Notes: a model not told the origin generated them from the letters alone. A stretch of DNA of 64,000 bases from Hermatobates lingyangjiaoensis (GCA_026182355.1 JAPFBL010000357.1:186001-250000), one strand, 5' to 3'. Positions 23,008 to 33,956 are shown, numbered from the stretch's first letter. Program-made: numbers and translations.

Positions 23008-23052
<45 letters not shown>

Positions 23053-23345
23053 TTTTGTACACAGTTCACAGTATCAACTACATAGGATGACTTGTTTTTA
23101 TATGAGAAGCTAGACGAGTGTTTTTGCGTCCTTAGCGATTTTTTAAATATTGCAAATAATTAAAGCAGAGAGTTTGTATAATTTTTGTGAGAAAGAATAG
23201 TTCAAGTGCTAAAAAACCTCTTTTTTTGAGTCAAGTAGAACAAAAAAAAAATGTTTATAAGTGGTATAAGTTATTTTACAGGTAAATATCTTTTTAACAT
23301 TAAAAATCTCCGAGCACGCAAACACGAGTCTAACTTTTATTAGCC
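22905..23345 (-). repeat. Repeat L, copy 1
   Basis: Shares GTACACTCTAAT, TTGTGTTGATACACTTCTCAC, GGATGACTTGTTTTTATATGA, AGACGAGTGTTTT and TTTTTTAAATATTG with the inverted copy at 32330-32565. Its end also matches 30330-30430. No coding; class unknown. A CA microsatellite has expanded inside it. Confidence 0.55.
22988..23049 (+). repeat. (CA)n microsatellite
   Basis: About 30 CA units inside repeat L. Confidence 0.95.
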
Positions 23346-23404
23346 TGTCTATTAGGTTTAATTAAAATGTTTATTAGGTTAACATTTATTAACCTTAAAA
23401 CATA

Positions 23405-23665
23405 ATAGGTTAGGTTAGGTTAGGTTGCAGTGGTAGTCCCACAAGTGAACACACGTAGGCCAAGCATTGGCCATTTGTGATACCACACAATGAACATTGA
23501 TTCTACAGTGGGAGTCATAAATATTGCCTACTTGTATTTAGAGTAGGGATCTTTAACGAGTATCTGACATCGTACAGGCTTGGGACCTTCTCCGAGGGTT
23601 GACGTGCTCATATTCACCTCTCGCATGGATAAATCGAGGGCCAGGTGGGAATCGAACCCTCCCTC
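23405..23665 (-). mobile_element. SINE-1 copy with telomere-like 3' end
   Basis: On the minus strand the body and native tail (GTGTGGTATCACAAATGG) end in four CCTAA units (23405-23426). The head is cut at the B box (GGTTCGATTCCC), where a poly-A/T run begins, so the A box is missing. Body motifs match the copy at 19362. Confidence 0.8.
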
Positions 23666-23678
23666 CTCTCAAAAAAAA

Positions 23679-23987
23679 AAAAACATATTAACTTGGAGTT
23701 ATATCTTGACGATGGACAAGTTCGTAAACTGATAGGAAAATATATACCCGTAGAAGTTAGAAGGATATGTTTTTATAATAACATTTATCTTTTTAAATTA
23801 GGAATATTAAGTGGCCTACTTCTGTAAGAGCAAGGGTTATGAACATTAATAAGAATAACCTACTGAAGGTTATATATGAAATTGAAATAAGCTATGATAA
23901 AGATCAAGTGGAGTATAAAATTCAGTATGAATTGGAGAAATGCGAAATAGAAAAGGATTGCCTAGTAGTTGTAGAAAGCCAAAGGTA
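23679..23987 (+). other. Unrecognised coding-like stretch
   Basis: One frame gives LELYLDDGQVRKLIGKYIP; after a stop another gives KVIYEIEISYDKDQVEY and DCLVVVESQR, ending at about 23987. Composition is charged and protein-like, but I recognise no family. It could be a relic of a mobile-element protein or chance. Confidence 0.2.
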
Positions 23988-24532
23988 ATCGAGTTCAACC
24001 GCCGCCGGCTTGAATTAACGCCACCCCCTACTCTCTCACCATAATGCTACATCCCCTTCTTTTTTATTGCACCCCCACCCCCTCTCACCCCCATACTCAA
24101 CTCCTCGGAACCATCTTCAACCCAACTTCAAATAAAATTCAACCAGCATCTTATAAATATTTTATACAGAGTAAATTCACTTTATCAAATGTAATTGAAC
24201 AAAAGAACTGTGAATTATTCAATATAATATGGAATAGCAAAAATAAAAAAAAGAAAGATTTTTAAATCAAAGTTTAAAAAATATATTGGATGAATACGAA
24301 TTATTTGCTTTATATTTTATATAGAAGTAACCTGAATGAATTAAATCAGTAAATTTTATTTAAATTTTGACATTTAATCAAATAAATGATAACTGTAAAA
24401 CAGACAGTCATACATTAATAAATCTCTGAGAACAAGAAGCGTAAGCAATTTCAGTATTTATCGAATAAAATGACATATAATTCAGTAACATGTTTTCGTT
24501 ACAAATTTATAGCCAACAGTAAATTTGTCGGA

Positions 24533-24650
24533 AGGTTAGGTTAGGTTGGAGCGGGAATCCCAGAAGGGAACACATATAAGCTAAACATTAGCCCTTTGTG
24601 ACACCATGCAATGAAGATTCATTCTATATTTAAAGTCCTTAATGTGACTT
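24533..24650 (-). mobile_element. SINE-1 tail fragment
   Basis: Native tail motifs (GGTGTCACAAAGGGCTAATG) ending in CCAACCTAACCTAAC. Head and body are missing. Confidence 0.7.
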
Positions 24651-24654
24651 TTTT

Positions 24655-24968
24655 TTAAAGTCTAAACCGATCCCCTAGCGGGTGATAACGTCAGCCGTTT
24701 ATTAGCTTTTTATTTGATCGGTGTTTCTACAGATTCTAGATTGGGAGTCCTAAATTTTGCCTAACTCAAATGCATTTCGAGTAGGGATCTTTAACGAGTA
24801 CCTGACATCGTACAGGCTCGGGATCGACGGCTTAAAGTCCTGTCCGAGGGACTACGTACTCAGATTTATTCACCTCCCGCGTGGATAAATCTATGGCCAG
24901 GTGGGAATCGAACCCCGGACTACCAGCCCTGAGACAAGTACGTTAACCACTGAGCTAAGCTGGCCCCT
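24655..24968 (-). mobile_element. SINE-2 copy (LINE-type tail)
   Basis: On the minus strand: A-box region TAGCTCAGTGGTTAACG, B box GGGGTTCGATTCC, body TACGATGTCAGGTACTCG, then GAATCTGTAGAAACACCGATC and a tail with GGCTGACGTTATCACCCGC and GGGGATCGGTTTAGA. That tail matches the 3' end of the LINE fragment at 28081-28140. Confidence 0.8.
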
Positions 24969-25180
24969 TAATGTACCTAAGTCAAGTGTATTTAAAATAG
25001 GGGTCTTTAACCAGTATCAGGCTTTGTACAGGCTCGAGAACGACGGTTTAACACCCTCTCAGTGGGACGACATGTTCAGATCTAATCAACTGAATAAATT
25101 GAAGGCCAGAGTGGGTATCGAACCCCGGACCTACCAGTCTAGAAGTGAGCGCGTTGCCACTAGGCTAATCTGCCCCCCCA
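24969..25180 (-). mobile_element. SINE copy, tail-truncated
   Basis: Head with B box GGGGTTCGATACCC and body through TACTGGTTAAAGACCCC. It is cut before the tail and joins the next SINE head directly, giving a head-to-tail pair in the same orientation. Confidence 0.75.
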
Positions 25181-25619
25181 AATTAAACGGAAATAACGTA
25201 TTGTATTTATTAATGTCATATCTCCTATCAACGTTTTAATTATTGCTTTGAAATTAAAAAAGAAAAATATTTATTGTAACATAATTTTCTATAATTGTGA
25301 ATTATTATATTTTCATATTACTAAAATCCTTCATATTTTGATGAATACGTCTAACCGGTTTCGCATGTGGTGTTTGTCAAGAAGTCTACAGTAAGATGGA
25401 CTACCCGCGATACCGGCCGGACCAATACAGCAACGATTTACAAGGTAAGACAGATTTTTATAATAATATGATGTTTACCATACTCTGTACTATTAGCAAT
25501 GTCGTGTAAGTTTTTACTAGCGGTAAATCCACTTTGACACATGAACAACATGCAATATTTAAATGCTTGCATAAACCGCGTAGACTTTTTATTGCATCCA
25601 GTAAATAATGAAGTACAGG
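25181..25619. other. Unassigned DNA
   Basis: No repeat family was recognised. Overlapping short frames on the minus strand (25438-25661) show no domain. Confidence 0.35.
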
Positions 25620-25775
25620 ACGCACATCGGTCGAACATTGATTCTTTGTGATATCAGACAATCAACATTCTACATTAGGAGCCTTAAAGTTTGCCTAACT
25701 TAAGTATATTTAGAGTGGGAATCTTTAACGACTACCTGGACATCGTAAAAGCTCATGACCGACGGCTTAACGACG
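25620..25775 (-). mobile_element. SINE 3' fragment
   Basis: Contains TTGTGATATCAGACAATCAA, TAAAGTTTGCCTAACTTAAG and a body piece up to CGACGGCTTAACG. The tRNA-like head is absent. Confidence 0.65.
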
Positions 25776-27139
25776 AGACAAACTCGACAAACTCCACCCT
25801 TTATGGAGGTGGCTAAAGGGTAACTTGTCAACAAGGCGGCCTGGCTTGACTAAGCGGTTATGGCACAAAATGCCGAGGAATGCGAAGATCAAAACGGGCT
25901 TAACAACGAGATATGCTATTATATAAATACACCAGTATAAATTTATCTTAGTAAATATTGTAACATCTGAAACCATATTTTATGTAGCATTCTAACAAAC
26001 AATTTGAACTAGTATGACGTATTCACTTAAACAATGCCTTTAAAAAGTTAATATTTATAACCTGAAGACGACTATTCGAGGTAAAAAGTGCAAAAGTCGT
26101 TTTATATAGTAACAAAAAGTACTAATAAAGTAATAAATGTATTTATTAAGAAATAAAAAAGATAGGAAATAAACAAAATTGTTAGCCAAGAAATTGAAAT
26201 AAGTAAGATATGCAATGTTGTATATTATACATGATTAGAAGAATAATTATTATTCGCTTTTAGATTTAATGTTGAATTAAATAAGTTTTTTCATCACAAA
26301 GAAGAATGAAAATAGAGAATAATGAAAAATCTGTTTCAGATGATCCACCAAGGGATTTGTTAGAAAGCACTGAAAAGTTAAACCGAACTAAGAGGAGGAC
26401 ATTTATAAATGTAGCAATGAATGAAGTTTTGTAGGGGGGGGGGGGGGCAAGTTTTGTGAAGTGAGTTGGGAGGTGGGCGATGGGGGTGGGGGGGGGCAAA
26501 TCAGATGGGAAAATGACTGAGGGGCTGGAGAGTTTATCACAGCTGTAGAAAGAGGCCCTTTGCTCAGGCACTGCACGAGTTATTCTGCCAACTTCTCACA
26601 GTCGTTACAACCCAAAAGCCTATTCCAGCCCCCTTCACTATTATGGCCTTAGTTCAAAATCTTACTTTTGCTCTTAGTAAAAAGATTTATTTCTTCCTTT
26701 AACTTAGAATATAAGGATAAATATATATTATTATAGTTTCGAAACAATACTCAAAACACCATTAGAATGAACTTAAATGTATTTCTGAAAACAACTATCA
26801 GTTTTCTTTTTATTTTGTTTAAATCATTTATGTTTCTGTAATGATTAAAAATATAAATTCATTTTTTTTTTGTAATAATGCTATCAAATTTCATGAAAGT
26901 TAAGATCTAAAGCTATTACTAACCAATCAATAATGATCTAAATCTAAGTATGCTAAGTTGTTGCTATTATAAGAAAATTTTATAAAAATTGTCACAGGTA
27001 AGCTTCATCTTTAGAAAAGTTCTTCAGATGTTTGAGAGGAGAAAACTTATAACTGATGTTACCTTGATCAGCCGATAATGAATATGTCACTTTGAACTAA
27101 CATATTGTTATTTATTAGAAACAAATAATTCTACAAACA
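25776..27139. other. Unassigned DNA with G-rich patch
   Basis: Mostly AT-rich. A patch at about 26433-26540 has runs of 13 and 9 G on the plus strand, with four or more G-tracts close together (possible G-quadruplex). The 101-codon minus frame over the patch (26266-26571) is low-complexity P/S-rich and not called. Confidence 0.4.
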
Positions 27140-27739
27140 CAGTGGCGTAGGCAATTATTTTTGCTGCCCGTGGCGGTCGTAAGATTTGCCGACCCGACCC
27201 CCTCTCACGCATCTGACCGTTGATAATTTGTTAACTTCCAAAATTCTAGAAAGTCCAGAAAATATTTATTTTCATAAAATTACAATCAAAGATCTAATTT
27301 TAAACTCCTACCATTAGTCCCCAGACTTTCATCTTATGACAGTACTCGTAAACATATACAAAGAATATATATTTATATATTTACATATACAAACAGTCAC
27401 AAAGAAAAAAACGATTTTTTTTAAAAAAAACGTATAATTCAAATAATAAAAAACTGTTGAATTAAATTAAATAGTCAAAAAATATAAGAAACTTTCAAGC
27501 CCTTTTAAAGAAGTAATTTTTCAAAATTTAATTTTTTTTAATTTCAAATATTACAGGTGAAAAATCTATTGAAAAACAATATTACATACAAAAAAAAAAT
27601 AAATTCATGAATAAAAAATATGATCTAAAAAAATGAATTCGGTATCACATTTAACATTTTTTTGTTAGCTTTCATTATTTTAATTTTTTCTATTTTCTAT
27701 TTTTACTAATTCAAAATCCCCCCCCCTGCAACGCCACTG
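27140..27739. mobile_element. Short DNA transposon, CAGTGGCGT ends
   Basis: Terminal inverted repeats CAGTGGCGTAGGCA (left) and CAGTGGCGTTGCAG (right, reverse complement) bound 600 bp of AT-rich non-coding DNA. CAGTGGCGTA ends are common on non-autonomous DNA transposons in animals. A clear target-site duplication was not found, so superfamily is open. Confidence 0.55.
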
Positions 27740-27829
27740 TTAGTAAAGCTGTTTCGACTCCGACTTTAATGAATGACTTTCCAACACTTTATGACCAGTA
27801 AATAACCCTGCTTATGTCATCAAATCAGA

Positions 27830-27955
27830 CGAACAAACGTGGTGTAGTTTTAAAAAAGAAAAGTGATTGTCTTTATAAAAACTTGCTGATACTTCAATTC
27901 AAAAGGAAAAACTGCTCTAATAGCAAAATAAGGAGGTTTCACATAACAAGAACAA
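27830..27955. repeat. Repeat M, copy 1
   Basis: GTGTAGTTTT, CTGATACTTCAATTCAAAAGG and AAAAACTGCTCTAATAGC recur in diverged form at about 29150-29220 (GTGTAGTTTT, CCGATATTTTAATACAAAAGG, AACTCCGCCAATAGCC). The second copy adjoins the LINE fragments. Confidence 0.5.
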
Positions 27956-28026
27956 AAGAAATAATTTCACTTAATTAAAACAGATTGAAATAAACAGAAT
28001 CTAAAACTTAGTTCAAAATTAAACAA

Positions 28027-28060
28027 AAGCAACACACAGAGTAAAGAAACACACTTAGGA
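28027..28060 (-). mobile_element. PLE-B fragment
   Basis: AGCAACACACAGAGTAAAG and AAACACACTTA match the outer arm of PLE-B elements at 62.8 and 63.6 kb. Nothing else of the element remains. Confidence 0.5.
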
Positions 28061-28080
28061 TAATTGAATAGAATAAAGAA

Positions 28081-28500
28081 AAACCGATCCCCTCGCGGGT
28101 TAAAACGTCAGCCCATACGGTCTTTTTGTTGATCGGACGTTTGAGTACAATCACTCAGACCAGTTCCTAGAACTGTTGCCCGATTTCCAACCCCTTCACC
28201 AATTTATTAAAGTACGCAGCGGGGTTAACACCCCGACTGTTCGGTTACGGGATTAACTGTCTGCGGCTTTCTAGCGCAGTACAGTTTCTAACTATGTGGA
28301 TTGCAGTTTCTTTGGCCTCCCCACATAGTCTACACTCTGTCAATCCTCTTACAAGACCTATCTTTTTTCTAGTGACTTCTGAAGCAGCCTTGTCCTGTCA
28401 GTAGACCTACTACGAACCTCATCTGACTCCTTGGGAGCCTCCCACCTCTAACAACCTTGGGAGCCTACCACCTCTAACCACCTTAGGAGCCTCAGTAGAA
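28081..28500 (-). pseudogene. LINE 3' end, copy 1
   Basis: Minus-strand translation around 28265-28430 reads VVGLLTGQGCFRSH, then LTECRLCGEAKETAIHIV and CTALESRR. The LTG.G..R.H region followed by C..C and H...C is the C-terminal part of RNase-H-bearing LINE open frame 2 (I/Jockey-type elements). In-frame stops are present. The fragment continues through a short 3' region to TGACGTTTTAACCCGC and GAGGGGATCGGTTT at 28081, the true LINE 3' tail, shared with SINE-2. Upstream it is replaced by a GGGAGCCTCCCACC minisatellite. A dead 5'-truncated copy. Confidence 0.75.
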
Positions 28501-28554
28501 GGTCTTATACATAATATAAGATATTATATATTATTAAGACATAATATAATATAT

Positions 28555-28872
28555 CAGCGTCTAGAACTGTTGCCCGAGTTCCGTTCCCTTCAACAAATTG
28601 TTAAGATATGCAGCGGGGCCAAAGCCCAAGTAACTGTCTGCGGCCTTCTAGCGCAGTACAGTCTCTATGTGGATCGCGGTTTTCCTCTACATAGTCTACA
28701 CTCTGTCGAATCTCTTAGAAGACCGACTCTTTTTAAGTGACTTCTGAAGCAGCTGTGTCCTGTCAGTAGACCTACTACTAAGTTCATTTGATTCTTTGGG
28801 ACTCTCAGCAGGGTAGGTGTGAGTCGTAGGTTCCTCTCTGGTAGCAACCACTTATAGTGAAACCACCACTAT
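28555..28872 (-). pseudogene. LINE 3' end, copy 2
   Basis: A second copy of the same LINE region in the same orientation. The frame at 28665-28847 reads RLTPTLLRVPKNQ, VVGLLTGHSCFRSHLKR and STECRLC, then shifts; a second frame continues DCTALEGRRQLLG. It is less interrupted than copy 1 upstream but lacks the 3' tail. RNase H C-terminal region plus Cys/His motif again; no reverse transcriptase part is visible. The pair looks like a tandem arrangement of truncated LINE ends. Confidence 0.75.
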
Positions 28873-28991
28873 AGGATCTCCAACTACTAAGTTCATTTGA
28901 TTCTTTGGGACTCTCAGCAGGGTAGGTGTGAGTCGTAGGTTCCTCTCTGGTAGCAACCACTTACAGTGAAACCACCACTATAGGATCTCCA
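28774..28991. repeat. 109-bp tandem duplication
   Basis: AGTTCATTTGATTCTTTGGG starts at 28781 and again at 28890, and the following sequence to CACTATAGGATCTCC is repeated with one visible change (TTATAGTG versus TTACAGTG). It extends LINE-copy sequence. Confidence 0.85.
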
Positions 28992-29149
28992 ACGACTCCA
29001 CTCTAGAAACACAGTTCCTGTGTTTTTAGCAGAAAACAGAAAGAGAGAACAAACACGCTGGAAACGTAATAGCAGGTAAAATGACTCGTCATGAGTAGAA
29101 CACAAGTCTGCATACAACGTCAAAGCTGGCCAGTAACGTAGTGTAGTTT

Positions 29150-29240
29150 TGAATGAAACGCTGAATACCTGTTTAGAAACTGACCGATATTTTAATACAA
29201 AAGGAAAAACTCCGCCAATAGCCAAATAGAAAAAGCGAAA
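29150..29240. repeat. Repeat M, copy 2
   Basis: Diverged match to 27830-27955, directly upstream of the LINE copies on their strand. It may belong to the LINE body or to a separate element. Confidence 0.4.
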
Positions 29241-30089
29241 CAGAAGGACTTCCCAAAAATTTAGTTATAATTGTTTCTTGACTCTGTATGTTACTTTTCT
29301 TTGATTTTGAACTCATATGCAACCAGTTTTTCTTGTCATTACCATTTTCTAGTAAAACTAAAGTTGAATGATATTAAATAATTGAAATGAATAACGGCTT
29401 AGTGTTTAAATTGTTTTTAATCTTGCCTTTAAAACAAAATTTATATTTGTTATGATAGGACGAACATTCAAACTCAATTATTTCTGTGACAACAAAATGA
29501 AAATAGTAAATCATGCAGTCAATTATATGTTGATAATGCAAGAAAGTATAATGTAAGCATAGAGTACATCATAAGGTACTTTCAATTTAATAATGGCTTG
29601 TTTCATCTGAAATAAGTAGCATTTGTTATGTTTTTGATATACAAATCATATTAACATACATGGAAAGGAAATGTATGATAATGACAGAAGGTTTTTGATA
29701 AGAAAAAAAAGAAAAGAAGCATATTTGCGAGAGGAATGAGAAATTCTACGGTGATTTATTCTTCGCATTGGTAGTAAATAACGGAACAATAGAGCTGGTC
29801 TGACATGTTATTACGAAGCGGAATGAAAATCAGGTGCTGTATAAAACGGCAGATTCAAACTTGCTACATTTCCTTCTGCCTTAAAACAGCTCTTGTTTGA
29901 ATATCAAAAAAAACATACACACACGTAGTCATATTAGGGTTTGAAAAAGAAACAAATAGAAAAAAAAAGACAGGTCGTAAATGTATCGTTATTAAACAGA
30001 AGACTGTTTATATCTTCGACTAAATATATTTAGATGCACATTCTTACTATAAATTTTTTAAGACGAAAACTTTCACAAACACAAAATTG
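29241..30089. other. Unassigned AT-rich DNA
   Basis: No gene or repeat was recognised. Confidence 0.35.
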
Positions 30090-30440
30090 AACATGTATTG
30101 CAGAGGTCCTCAGCCTTTGTTTGTTTGTGGAAACCCTGAGAGCTATTTTACCATCTGTTGTTGTTATTACAATTTTTTGTTGTTGTGTTGGTACATTCGT
30201 CACGATAATATTTTCACAATTTTAACTATATGCCATGCGAGAGGCAAACAAAAAATATCAATGACTTTGATGTTTTTTTAATTTTTATTTAAATACTAAT
30301 ATACGATAAGTGATCAAAAAGTAGAGGGACTTTATGTCAAGAGTGTTTTTATAAAGGTTAGGACTTGTGTTTGCGTGGTGGTGATTATTTGCTGTTAAAA
30401 AAATATTTACCTATGAAATAACTTTTACAAATTATAATTT
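30090..30440 (+). repeat. Repeat L-related fragments
   Basis: TTGTTGTGTTGGTACATTCG and CACAATTTTAACTATATGCC resemble L; GACTTGTGTTTGCGTGGTGG and AAATATTTACCTATGAAAT match the reverse complement of about 23270-23340. Order is rearranged relative to the other copies. Confidence 0.4.
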
Positions 30441-30510
30441 TTTTTTTATCTAGTTGGTTCACCGATATATCACTACCTACATTTTCAGGCGTTTTTTAAG
30501 CTCTTGATAA

Positions 30511-30812
30511 GAGCCAGGTTAGCTCGTCCCTGGGCTGGTAGTCCGGGGTTCGATCCTCACCTGGCCCTCGATTTATTCACGTGAGAGGTGAATAAATCTG
30601 AGTACATCGTCCCTCGGAGAGGACGTTAAGCCGTCGGCTCCCAGCCAGTACGATCTCAGGTACTCGTTAAAGATCTCTACTCGAAATACACTTGAGTTAG
30701 GCAAAATTTAGGACTCCCAATGTAGAATCTGTAGAATCACCGATCAAACAAAAAGTCAGTAAACGGCTGACGTTATCACACACTAGAGAATCAGTTTAAA
30801 ATAAAATCTGGA
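30511..30812 (+). mobile_element. SINE-2, nearly full length
   Basis: Head with GGTTAGCTCGTCCCTGG (A-box region shortened) and B box GGGGTTCGATCC; body GAGTACATCGTCCCTCGGAG; then CAATGTAGAATCTGTAGAATC and the LINE-type tail ACGGCTGACGTTATCACAC..AGAATCAGTTTA. The repeat K copy starts directly at its 3' A-rich end. Confidence 0.8.
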
Positions 30813-32291
30813 GTGGAATACACTCAACTTCACTATAAGTAAATTTAATATCAATCTTCTTGGGTATATAATATATAATGTCTCATTTAAGCATAATTTA
30901 AACATTTAAATGGGAGATATTTATTAGTCTTTCATTCCTGAGGTAGACAGATAGTAGTGATTGATGGACTTATGAATATATAAGCTTTCTTTTGTATATC
31001 ACACCACTGATGCAAATAATCTCATTAGTATAACTACAGCAGTAATAACATTTTTGAAAAGCCAAAGTAAAAAATTTCTTGATACCAAATAATCTCCTGC
31101 AAGAGAACATGGCTTTTGTTCAAGTAGCCAGTAGATTTCTTACATCGTTTACTTCACCTCCTTCTACATTGAATATTTCAACCAAATTTTTAAATTTAAA
31201 ACAGCAAAATACTCTTATTTTCTCTAAAAACATCATAAACATTGAAGAAAAAACCTCATTTTAAGATAATTTATAATTAAGGATGTACGTTAATTACATT
31301 TATTAATCTTCAAACAAAAGATTTCAATTCTGAATTATGTTTTACATTTTAAGTCTTTTATAGAATTGTTATACTGGGAATTTTATGGCTCATTAGTATT
31401 TAATAAAGCCATTTTCCTTCCCCTTTGTTAAAATCATGTATACACATTTTTCTGAGGGAGTGTTATCTTTTTCCTGCCTGCTGTACTCTGTTATAAGGTT
31501 GCTAAGAATGTAAATTGAGTTTAACCAGTTTACTGAATAAGTAAGTTATTGAATATATTAGATTTAATTCGTTTTATGTTATAATTATTTTTTTAGGAAT
31601 TATAATAGGAGTAATGTTTAATTTTGCTGTTACCATGACAACTAAAAGCGGATAATTGGTCCATAGCAAACTTTCCTTCTATTTGCAAGAATTTCTATTT
31701 AGAAATAGACATCTGTCTATCATCCCACCACTATCCGGATATATATTCTAGTTATTTGTTTTACTTCTACTACAAATCATATGTATTGTAGAAGTATTTA
31801 TGACTCTAATTGACTATTGACTAATGTATGACTCTCTATTTTTTTGAGTAAAAAATAGATATCTATTCTGCATATATTTTTCGTTTATTGCACTTGTAAC
31901 CTGAAAGATCATACCGAAATTTGAAAACTCTAGAGTTAGCAGTTTAGGAGAAAAAAAAACTTTCTAAAAACCGGTTTTTGGCAAAAAAAGTGACTTTCCC
32001 GTCATGAATAATTCTTCCCAAACAACAGGGATCATCTACACTATGAGACCCATTTTTCTGTAAAATATCAACTTGATCCATCAAAGATTCTGGACCGTAT
32101 GGTGGTAACAAGCAATGCTAACACACTCACCCAAGCACACACACACACTCAGACACAGACAGAGACATCATCGAAAAAACATCATAAAACGACTTCTGGA
32201 ACCTCAAAACATATAATTCCGTTAAAATCTCGAGATTAAATTTTTTCACGATCACTACTCTTTACTTATAGTAAAGTAAAAAATCACTTGA
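30806..32291 (+). repeat. Repeat K, copy 1
   Basis: Two blocks (about 30820-31620 and 31860-32282) match, inverted and in the same order, sequence at 57.9-60.0 kb. Near both ends lies ACTATAAGTAAA or its complement. The first block holds a short frame with LLQENMAFVQVASRFLTSF whose counterpart in copy 2 is LQENMTSVQIASGFLTSF. The second block has ATCAACTTGATCCATCAAAG, a CA/GA repeat and CCGTTAAAATCTCGAGATT. The middle of copy 2 is absent here. Element class unknown. Confidence 0.6.
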
Positions 32292-32329
32292 TACCATTTT
32301 TTACTCAAAATTAATACAAACTCTCTACT

Positions 32330-32565
32330 CTAATTATTTCCAATATTTAAAAAATTGCCCAGGACGCATCGTCCTGGCAAACACTCGTCTTGCTTGCCCA
32401 AAACACTCGTCTAACTTGTCATATAAAAAACAAGACATCCTAGATAGTCAAAACTGTGAACAGAAGAATGTGAGAAGTGTACCAACACAACACAACACAA
32501 CAAGAACGAAAAATCTTTTAGATTAGAGTGTACAGTGCGTGTGAAGTTTAAAAAATCTCATTACA
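32330..32565 (+). repeat. Repeat L, copy 2
   Basis: Inverted, diverged copy of 22905-23345, with a small insertion around GCCCAGGACGCATCGTCCTGG (itself a hairpin) and a (CAACA)n expansion. It follows repeat K copy 1 immediately. Confidence 0.55.
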
Positions 32566-33164
32566 TTTTGATTTCATCTCGTATATTCAAGTTTAAATGG
32601 AAATGACCAGTTAAAATCATTGATATTTTTTGCCTATCTAAAATAGGCTTGGTCTACTTATTACTGAATCCTGTTTGGAATATATATTATATGAAATTTT
32701 CCAGAAAACCTAATTGAAACTAATTGGTGATATTGATAAAAAGAATGCGTTTTTCTATTTGGTTTTGGGATAGCGTTTGATAATTAAAGGGTTTAGTCAC
32801 GTATTGCTGTGAGTTAGAGGGGAACACATGATTCAGCAGCAGGCAACACTAGTTTGTGGGGGGTGGGGGGAGGGGGTGGAGATAATTAAACAGGTTTTAG
32901 TTGAGAAGGGAGTCACGTCAGTACGGATTCCGTCCAAATAGCCATGGCACAGGATGAGCAATGTTACCTCCCTTTACTCCCGACTAATTGGCGGATTTGC
33001 CACCGTCGATTTTAACTAACCCGTTTGACAAACACTCCTCCTATTGGTTCTTACATATGTAAAACACATTGCTCTGTCAAATAAACTCCTACTCATTACT
33101 TCAAAAAACACTAGAATGCTTATTTTTATAAGCACCTATTTATCAGTCATCATTCATAATGTTC
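32566..33164. other. Unassigned DNA with G-run
   Basis: AT-rich, with a plus-strand G-rich patch at about 32856-32880 (three to four G-tracts). No coding signal. Confidence 0.35.
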
Positions 33165-33500
33165 TCTAATGTTGAGGCTTTTCAAAAAAAAAAAATTCCC
33201 CATCTACAAATTTTTTTTAAAATTCCCCAATATGCGTAAATACCACACTATAACAGACTGCACAAACAATTAATATTCTCTAATATTGGGGCATTTCAAG
33301 AAAAACGTCTCCACACAAAAATTTTTGAAATTCCCAATATGCGTAAATACCACACTATAACAGACTGCATAAACAATTAATATTCTCTAATATTGGGGCA
33401 TTTCAAGAAAAACGTCTCCACACAAAAATTTTTGAAATTCCCCAATATGCGTAAATACCACACTGTAACAGACTGCACAAACACTGAATGTTCTCTAACG
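33165..33500. repeat. 107/108-bp tandem repeat, three units
   Basis: TATGCGTAAATACCACACT begins at 33231, 33338 and 33446. Each unit also holds CTCTAATATTGGGGCATTTC and ACGTCTCCACACAAAAATTT. The AATACCACACTATAA..GATTGCAC phrase is the flank of PLE-E elements (36.7, 37.9 and 39.7 kb), so the array grew from a PLE-E end. Confidence 0.8.
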
Positions 33501-33689
33501 TTTATCAACTCAGGCTGAATACATAAATATATAAATATCTTGTAATTATTATACATGTATGTATTTATATGAATTACATAAAACAAACCAGCGGACGTTT
33601 AAATAAAAAAGGAGTTAAAACGAAATTAAGACAGAGATAGAAACAGGCATAACTTACTTCTGCTATAAAATGAAAATAATAAAGATATG

Positions 33690-33693
<4 letters not shown>

Positions 33694-33741
<48 letters not shown>
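33694..33741. repeat. (TA)n microsatellite
   Basis: About 24 TA units directly abutting the next PLE-A foldback. Confidence 0.95.
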
Positions 33742-33743
<2 letters not shown>

Positions 33744-33744
<1 letters not shown>

Positions 33745-33956
33745 CAATGATCAAACCACAATAAGAAAATGGGAAAACAAGACTAAGATCTTTCAACCGT
33801 AACAAGCGGTCTTCGTCAGAGTCAAAAACCCAACAACACAGTTGTTGCGAAGACTGCTTGTTACGGTTGAAAGATCTTAGTCTTGTTTTCCCATTTTCTT
33901 ATTGTGGTTTGATCATTAATTGTTATTTCACGTGTTTATGTGAAATCTTTTTATAC
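33744..33956. mobile_element. PLE-A foldback
   Basis: The left arm (minus strand) keeps the whole core, including GACTCTGACGAAGACC and GAAAGATCTTAGTC. The right arm lost CTGA at the centre (GTTGTTGCGAAGACTGC). The outer TTTCACGTGTTTATGTGAAA hairpin is perfect. Confidence 0.8.

Noticed and set aside
23405..23426. Internal telomere
   Set aside because: Only four units, located at the 3' end of a SINE copy.
26266..26571. 101-codon minus frame
   Set aside because: Dominated by Pro/Ser from G-rich runs on the opposite strand.
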